Assembly (NCBI GenBank): GCA_937888735.1
Contig: CALASN010000178.1
Span: forward strand, 1-16,906
Length of the DNA: 16,906 bases
From: UBA5499 sp002426275
GTDB taxonomy: Bacteria; Bacillota; DTU084
Direction: 5' to 3'
Part shown: piece after piece, positions 12,523-16,906 of the stretch
How positions within the stretch are numbered: position 1 is the stretch's first letter
Layout: every line of letters starts with the position of its first letter
Position numbers and translations under genes: made by a program
Notes under the pieces: generated by a model
The model's database searches: none
Told to the model about the DNA's origin: nothing
What the model saw: only the letters and a program-made list of their open reading frames with translations

Positions 12523-14119
12523 AAAAGAATTTAATCTTCTTCATGAACCGTGGATCTTGGTAATGAAACCGGACAGCGTGACTGAGGAGGTTTCACTGTT
12601 GGAGCTGTTTCGGCGCGCGCCGGAATTTAACTGTTTGGCAGGAGAACTGCCAACCCAGGATATGGCTGTGCTGAGACTGTTGTTGGCAATTCTCCACGCG
12701 GTGTTTGGCCGCTATGATCTAGATGGAACTTGGGCGCCATTAGATTTAGAATCAGCGACGCCAACCATGGCGCTGTCTCGCTGGAAAGCTTTGCGGGACA
12801 ATGGTGCGTTTCCCATGCCAATCATCGAAGACTATCTTTTGCATTACGAAGATCGCTTTTGGCTCTTTCATCCGGAACGTCCGTTCTATCAGGTGGTCAG
12901 TCTGGAGAAAGGAACCGAGTATAAGGCTTCGAAAATGAACGGAGAGCTGTCGGAGAGCAATAATAAAGTCAGGCTTTTCCCATCGCGTACCAAAGAAGAA
13001 AAAGGCGCTCTGAGCTACCCTGAGGCAGCCCGCTGGCTGCTTTACGTTAATGCATTTGACGATACTGCTGCCAAGCGTGTAGGAAAGGACCTTCCCAGTC
13101 CCGGCGCGGGCTGGCTTGGAAAGCTGGGGCTGATTGCAGCTGTAGGAGAGAACCTGTTTGAAACTCTATTGTTGAATCTCGTCCTGCTCAAAGACGGCAC
13201 AGATGAGCTTTGGGGCGTGGAGAAACCTGTCTGGGAAGCGGAAATAGTCAAAGCAGCTGAGCGCACGAAAATTACGATTCCAGACAATCTCTCTGAGCTT
13301 TTAACGCTGCAATCTCGCCGCCTGTTGCTGCGACGAGAGGAGAATTTTGTGGTCGGATATGTACTGCTGGGCGGCGATTTTTTTCCAAAAGAAAATGCGC
13401 TTTCCGAGCAGATGACTTTGTGGAGGAACGATGCCAAGAAAGAATCCGACCCCCCGCTATTAAATCCCAAGCGACACGATCCAGCGCGTCAGTTTTGGAG
13501 GGATTTTTCTGCGCTGATGGGGCAAGGCCGTAGCAGTCGTCCCCCAGGGGTTGTGAGGTGGGTTTCCAGGCTAAAACAAGAAAACTTGATTGCAAGTTCG
13601 CATTTTCGCTTTCAAACCGCTTCCGTAAAGTATGGAGATAAAGATTTTTTCGCGGATGACGTGTTTGGCGATTCACTCTCTTTCAACGCCGGTCTTTTAA
13701 CAAGCCTCGGCAGCGATTGGGTCAATCGCATCGTTGGGGAGATTGAACTTACGGAAAAACTGGTCAGACAGGCTGGATACCTAGCGCAAAATCTTGCTCT
13801 GGCGGCCGGTAACGCTGATGGCAGCGGCGCCAGAAGTATTGCCAGGGAACAGGCCTACTTTCGTCTGGATATTCCGTTTCGCCGCTGGCTGGAAGGAATT
13901 GATCCAGAGCGGGGCAGCATGAACACGGTTTGCGATCAGTGGTGGCAGCAAGAGGTGGGCATCGTGCGCGCTTTAGGCAGGGAACTGGTCACTCAGGCCG
14001 GACCGCAGGCTTTTGTGGGACGAGACGGACATGCGACGCCGAATGAGTATAATCGTTTTTTGTACTATACTTCGAGTAGGCAATTATTAGAAGCTGCAGG
14101 GAAAAAAGAAAGGAGGTAG
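12515..14119 (+). CDS. cse1: Cascade large subunit Cse1/CasA (Cas8e)
   Basis: This 534-residue protein is the large subunit of the type I-E Cascade complex. It checks the PAM, opens the target DNA and recruits Cas3. Family features are the opening FNLLHEPWI (residues 6-14), the YPEAARWLLYVNAFDDT block (168-184), GWLGKLGLI (199-207) and the following GENLFETLLLNLVLL helix. The C-terminal helical bundle contains RREQAYFRLDIPFRRWLE-like sequence; the actual string is AREQAYFRLDIPFRRWLEGI. ATG 12515 is inside the cas3 3' end (8-base overlap) with AAAGGAGGAG (12501-12510) as ribosome binding site. An in-frame ATG at 12485 would add ten residues from within cas3 and is less likely. Length is close to the family norm. 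Confidence 0.95.
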   Translation: MPEKEFNLLHEPWILVMKPDSVTEEVSLLELFRRAPEFNCLAGELPTQDMAVLRLLLAILHAVFGRYDLDGTWAPLDLESATPTMALSRWKALRDNGAFPMPIIEDYLLHYEDRFWLFHPERPFYQVVSLEKGTEYKASKMNGELSESNNKVRLFPSRTKEEKGALSYPEAARWLLYVNAFDDTAAKRVGKDLPSPGAGWLGKLGLIAAVGENLFETLLLNLVLLKDGTDELWGVEKPVWEAEIVKAAERTKITIPDNLSELLTLQSRRLLLRREENFVVGYVLLGGDFFPKENALSEQMTLWRNDAKKESDPPLLNPKRHDPARQFWRDFSALMGQGRSSRPPGVVRWVSRLKQENLIASSHFRFQTASVKYGDKDFFADDVFGDSLSFNAGLLTSLGSDWVNRIVGEIELTEKLVRQAGYLAQNLALAAGNADGSGARSIAREQAYFRLDIPFRRWLEGIDPERGSMNTVCDQWWQQEVGIVRALGRELVTQAGPQAFVGRDGHATPNEYNRFLYYTSSRQLLEAAGKKERR

Positions 14120-14125
14120 TTGAAA

Positions 14126-14731
14126 GTGAATGACGAAGCAAAACAGGCGGGTCGTTTTGTCAAGTACAAAATTAACCGGCTCTCAGAGAGTACCAATGAA
14201 AATGCAGTCAGAGCTATGCTGGCCAAACTGAGACGCGGAATCGGGAAAGTCCCCGGCAGCACGCCGGAGCTTTGGGAGATTACGCTTAACGGGTTGCCGG
14301 AGGCGTTGCTTGGCCGCGGAGGCGAGCCCAGCCGGGGAGAATGGGCAGTACATACGTCGTTGACCCTTTTTGCCTTACATCAACAGGGGATAGATCTCAA
14401 AAAGCAGTGTATGAGCAAAGATGGAGAGCCCTTCGGCAGTTCCGTCCGGAAGCTGATCACAGATGATGAAGAAACAAGGATCAAGCGACGTTTTGACGCG
14501 GCTGCTACAGCTGACAGTCTGGAAGAAATTTCTCATCATTTGCGAGGGTTGATTCAGCTTTTGAAAGCGCAGGATATCCCGTTGGATTATCCTGCTTTGA
14601 CAGAGGATCTGTACTGGTTTCAGTTTCCTGAAGCCAGAGATTCCGTGCGGCTGCGCTGGGGAAGGGATTTTTACCGTTTCTCAAGCGCTAAGAATAACAA
14701 CGCTGGAAAGGATGATAATCATGCAGACTAA
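14126..14731 (+). CDS. cse2: Cascade small subunit Cse2/CasB (Cas11e)
   Basis: This 201-residue helical protein is present as a dimer along the belly of type I-E Cascade, where it stabilises the crRNA/target R-loop. Typical features are LRRGIGKVPGSTPELWE near residue 34, the HTSLTLFALHQQG helix, RRFDAAATADSLEEISHHLR, and the C-terminal LDYPALTEDLYWFQ followed by VRLRWGRDFYR, rich in arginines that contact nucleic acid. GTG 14126 has AGGAGG (14111-14116) at 9-base spacing. TTG 14120, right after the cse1 stop, would sit only 3 bases from that site. It overlaps the start of cas7e by 11 bases, consistent with coupled translation. Confidence 0.93.
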   Translation: MNDEAKQAGRFVKYKINRLSESTNENAVRAMLAKLRRGIGKVPGSTPELWEITLNGLPEALLGRGGEPSRGEWAVHTSLTLFALHQQGIDLKKQCMSKDGEPFGSSVRKLITDDEETRIKRRFDAAATADSLEEISHHLRGLIQLLKAQDIPLDYPALTEDLYWFQFPEARDSVRLRWGRDFYRFSSAKNNNAGKDDNHAD

Positions 14732-15827
14732 GGACAGAATCTATGTTGATGTGCACGTTTTGCAGACCGTACCGCCAAGTTGTATCAATCGAGATGATAC
14801 CGGCAGCCCCAAGACAGCCGTGTACGGCGGTGCGACCCGGGCGCGGGTGTCTTCGCAAAGTTGGAAGAAAGCAGTGCGCGATATGTTCAGAGATATTTTT
14901 CCTGCTAAAGATTTAGGGCTTCGCACTAAACACATTGTTGGCTTGGTGGCGGGAGAGATTCAGAAACTGGGCGGCACGGATCCAGAACAGACGGCGCAAA
15001 GGATTTTGGAAACCTCCGGCTTGAAAATCAAATCGCCGGAGAATGGAACGGATGCGTTGTTTTTCATGAGTGTTGCGCAGGCTAAAGCATTGGCTAAATT
15101 GACCCAGGAAGATCCAAAAACGGTAGAAGTGAAACCGGCGAAAGAGGCCAAGGAAAAAGCACACCAAGCGTTGAAGCAGTCGCCGGGCATTGATGTTGCC
15201 CTTTTCGGTCGTATGGTGGCCGACGACCCATCGTTGAATACCGATGCCTGCGCGCAGATCGCCCACAGCATTTCCACGCATAAGGTCAGCAACGAATACG
15301 ACTACTTTACCGCTGTGGACGATCTTGCCCCGGGAGACAACGCCGGAGCCGGTCATATTGGCACTGTGGAGTTCAATTCTTCAACGCTTTACCGTTACGC
15401 GACCGTTGCCGTGCATGAATTGTTTCAACAACTGGAGGAGGAAACGCCGAACGCTGTTCGCGGTTTTATTAGAGCGTTCGTGTGTTCCATGCCCACTGGC
15501 AAGCAAAATACTTTTGCCAATCGTACCTTACCGGATGCGGTATTGGTCACGCTCAGGACAGATCAGCCCATAAATCTTGTCGGCGCCTTTGAGCGACCAG
15601 TGCGAGCGGGAAGAAATAACGACGAAGGATATCTGGCCGCTTCGGCGAAGGCGTTCATCGAACACGCCAAAAATGTATATAACAATTGGCTGGGGAATCC
15701 TGAGATTTCTTTGGTGACTGGAGATGTTTGGTCAGAGCTAGGAGACGTTTTGCCGCTGGAGGAGCTGTTGAGCAGGCTGACTGGGGAGCTTTCCAGCCGT
15801 CTGGGAAATGGCGGGGATATACGATGA
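14721..15827 (+). CDS. cas7: Cascade backbone subunit Cas7e (Cse4/CasC)
   Basis: This 368-residue protein is the crRNA-binding backbone subunit, six copies of which form the helical filament of type I-E Cascade. The N-terminal signature VHVLQTVPPSCINRDDTGSP (residues 11-30) followed by YGGATRARVSSQSWKKAVR is diagnostic. Other family blocks are VALFGRMVADD, SNEYDYFTAVDDL, and the region with GTVEFNSSTLYRYATVAVHE. ATG 14721 has AAAGGA (14707-14712) at good spacing and lies within the cse2 3' end. The upstream in-frame ATG 14712 would overlap that ribosome binding site. The stop codon overlaps the cas5e start as ATGA. Confidence 0.95.
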   Translation: MQTKDRIYVDVHVLQTVPPSCINRDDTGSPKTAVYGGATRARVSSQSWKKAVRDMFRDIFPAKDLGLRTKHIVGLVAGEIQKLGGTDPEQTAQRILETSGLKIKSPENGTDALFFMSVAQAKALAKLTQEDPKTVEVKPAKEAKEKAHQALKQSPGIDVALFGRMVADDPSLNTDACAQIAHSISTHKVSNEYDYFTAVDDLAPGDNAGAGHIGTVEFNSSTLYRYATVAVHELFQQLEEETPNAVRGFIRAFVCSMPTGKQNTFANRTLPDAVLVTLRTDQPINLVGAFERPVRAGRNNDEGYLAASAKAFIEHAKNVYNNWLGNPEISLVTGDVWSELGDVLPLEELLSRLTGELSSRLGNGGDIR

Positions 15828-16522
15828 GTACGTTGCTGTTGCGTCTGGCCGCGCCCTTGCAGTCGTGGGGAGTGGACTCAAAATATGAAAACCGGCGCAA
15901 CACGGAACGCGTTCCTTCCAAAAGCGGCATTATTGGTTTGATTGCCGCCGCCTTGGGGAGGCGGCGCAACGAAAGCATAAAGGATTTAGAGGAACTACGC
16001 TTCGGAGTTCGCGTTGACAGAGAGGGCATGCTGCTGAGAGATTATCATACTGTAAAAGGCTCGAAACCGTATGTCACAAATCGCTATTATCTGATGAACG
16101 CGGTTTTTTTGGCTGGACTTGAGGGGGATGAGGAGCTGCTGAGAGAGATTGAGTTTGCTTTGCGGCGCCCCAGATTTCCGCTGTTTTTGGGAAGGCGTTC
16201 CTGTCCTCCGGAGGGCAGGCTTTTGCTGGGGATTCGGTCTGGTAAAACTCTTTTGGAGGCACTGCGAGAAGAACCTTGGCAGGTCAATTATTGTCCTCGC
16301 CAAGACACAGCTTCCGAAGGCAGCCTGCGTATTGTGATGGATGCCGGTTCAAAAGAGAAAAATGGATTTTTCCAGCGGGATGTGCCCATCTCTTTTGCTC
16401 AGACCTGTCGGAAGTTCGGCTTTCGTATGGTTTCTGAACTTGAGCCGGTTATAATTGCTTCCGGTGTACCGGAGCCTCCGACAAACCACGATCCCATGAT
16501 AGAATTGGGGGTGGATAGCTAA
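15824..16522 (+). CDS. cas5: Cascade subunit Cas5e (CasD)
   Basis: This 232-residue RAMP-fold protein binds the 5' handle of the crRNA in type I-E Cascade. The N-terminus, LLLRLAAPLQSWG (residues 4-16) then ENRRNTERVPSKSGIIGLIA, is the family signature. It is followed by FGVRVDREG, LRDYHTVKG and the TNRYYLMNAVFLAGLEGD region, and FPLFLGRRSCPP in the centre. ATG 15824 overlaps the cas7e stop by four bases, with GGCGGGG upstream as a modest ribosome binding site. The frame stays open upstream to 15728, but that part lies inside cas7e and lacks family similarity. The stop shares one base with the start of cas6e. Confidence 0.95.
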   Translation: MSTLLLRLAAPLQSWGVDSKYENRRNTERVPSKSGIIGLIAAALGRRRNESIKDLEELRFGVRVDREGMLLRDYHTVKGSKPYVTNRYYLMNAVFLAGLEGDEELLREIEFALRRPRFPLFLGRRSCPPEGRLLLGIRSGKTLLEALREEPWQVNYCPRQDTASEGSLRIVMDAGSKEKNGFFQRDVPISFAQTCRKFGFRMVSELEPVIIASGVPEPPTNHDPMIELGVDS

Positions 16523-16906
16523 TGTACTTATCGCGGATTGAGCTGGATCTGAAGCGAAGAGATACGATGCGCGCCCTTGCCTCGCCGCAATTGCTGCATG
16601 GAGCGGTAGAGCAAAGCTTTACGGGGGATAGACAACGTAACCTTTGGCGCATTGATTATCTTGGCGACGCTTGTTATATTTTGGTGCTTAGCCCTGAGAA
16701 GCCTTACTTCTCGCATTTAGCAGAACAATTCGGCTACCCGGAGAGGCAGTGGGAGACTAAAGAATATGATCCGTTGCTGGAAAGGCTGCGAGCTGGACAG
16801 ATTTGGCGGTTTCGTCTATGCGCTAATCCCGTGCACAGTAGTTTTAGGGATAAAGCAGAATCTTCCGGTCGTGGCAAGGTGTTTGCTCATATAACTACAG
16901 GCCAAC
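16522..16906 (+). CDS. cas6e: CRISPR RNA endoribonuclease Cas6e (CasE/Cse3), N-terminal part
   Basis: The frame starts at ATG 16522, sharing one base with the cas5e stop (TAATG), and runs off the right edge after 128 residues; the family is about 200-250 long. The beginning, MYLSRIELDLKRRDTMRALA followed by SPQLLHGAVEQSF, is the first ferredoxin-like fold. His26 sits where Thermus Cas6e has its catalytic histidine. Segments LWRIDYLGDACYILVLS and WRFRLCANP also match the family. The enzyme cleaves pre-crRNA within each repeat hairpin and stays bound to the 3' end in Cascade. The glycine-rich C-terminal loop would lie outside the window. No truncation other than the window edge is visible. Confidence 0.93.
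   Translation, partial: MYLSRIELDLKRRDTMRALASPQLLHGAVEQSFTGDRQRNLWRIDYLGDACYILVLSPEKPYFSHLAEQFGYPERQWETKEYDPLLERLRAGQIWRFRLCANPVHSSFRDKAESSGRGKVFAHITTGQ

Overview
The window looks like chromosomal DNA of a spore-forming, clostridial-type Bacillota. The evidence is a coat-F-type spore coat gene, strong GGAGG-type ribosome binding sites, frequent GTG/TTG start candidates, and a secreted polysaccharide esterase beside sugar-dehydrogenase genes. Base composition is moderate and similar along the coding parts. I cannot name the genus from sequence alone.

Positions 1-8144 form a carbohydrate-utilisation region, almost entirely on the + strand. It holds the 3' end of one Gfo/Idh/MocA-type NAD(P)-dependent oxidoreductase (1-358), a second one (377-1387) with a terminator, a decayed AraC-type regulator on the opposite strand (1424-1792), and then a likely operon. 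That operon contains a LacI-type repressor with two tandem operator-like palindromes just before its gene, a sugar phosphate isomerase/epimerase-type TIM barrel, a third oxidoreductase, a secreted two-domain esterase with a CBM9-like C-terminus, and a fourth oxidoreductase. The genes fit a route in which an exported esterase strips esters from plant polysaccharide, and imported sugars or glycosides are then oxidised and isomerised in the cytoplasm. The exact substrate cannot be read from the sequence. A very long perfect hairpin at 8151-8198 separates this region from a convergent spore coat gene (8190-8633, minus strand).

Positions 8634-9726 contain no convincing intact gene. The key structure is a roughly 440-bp element (9049-9490) bounded by 15/16-bp terminal inverted repeats and by an exact 45-bp direct repeat (9003-9047 and 9491-9535). 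Each end carries a hairpin placed to stop transcription entering from outside, and there is no transposase. The duplicated 45 bp includes a perfect extended -10 promoter motif. The insertion therefore appears to have left a promoter copy on the far side of itself, facing the cas genes.

Positions 9727-16906 are the interference module of a type I-E CRISPR-Cas system in the canonical order cas3-cse1-cse2-cas7e-cas5e-cas6e. The genes overlap or nearly abut, as in one operon. Cas3 has intact HD-nuclease and helicase motifs. Cas6e runs off the right edge with its catalytic-type His26 present. cas1, cas2 and the CRISPR array are not in the window and would be expected further right.
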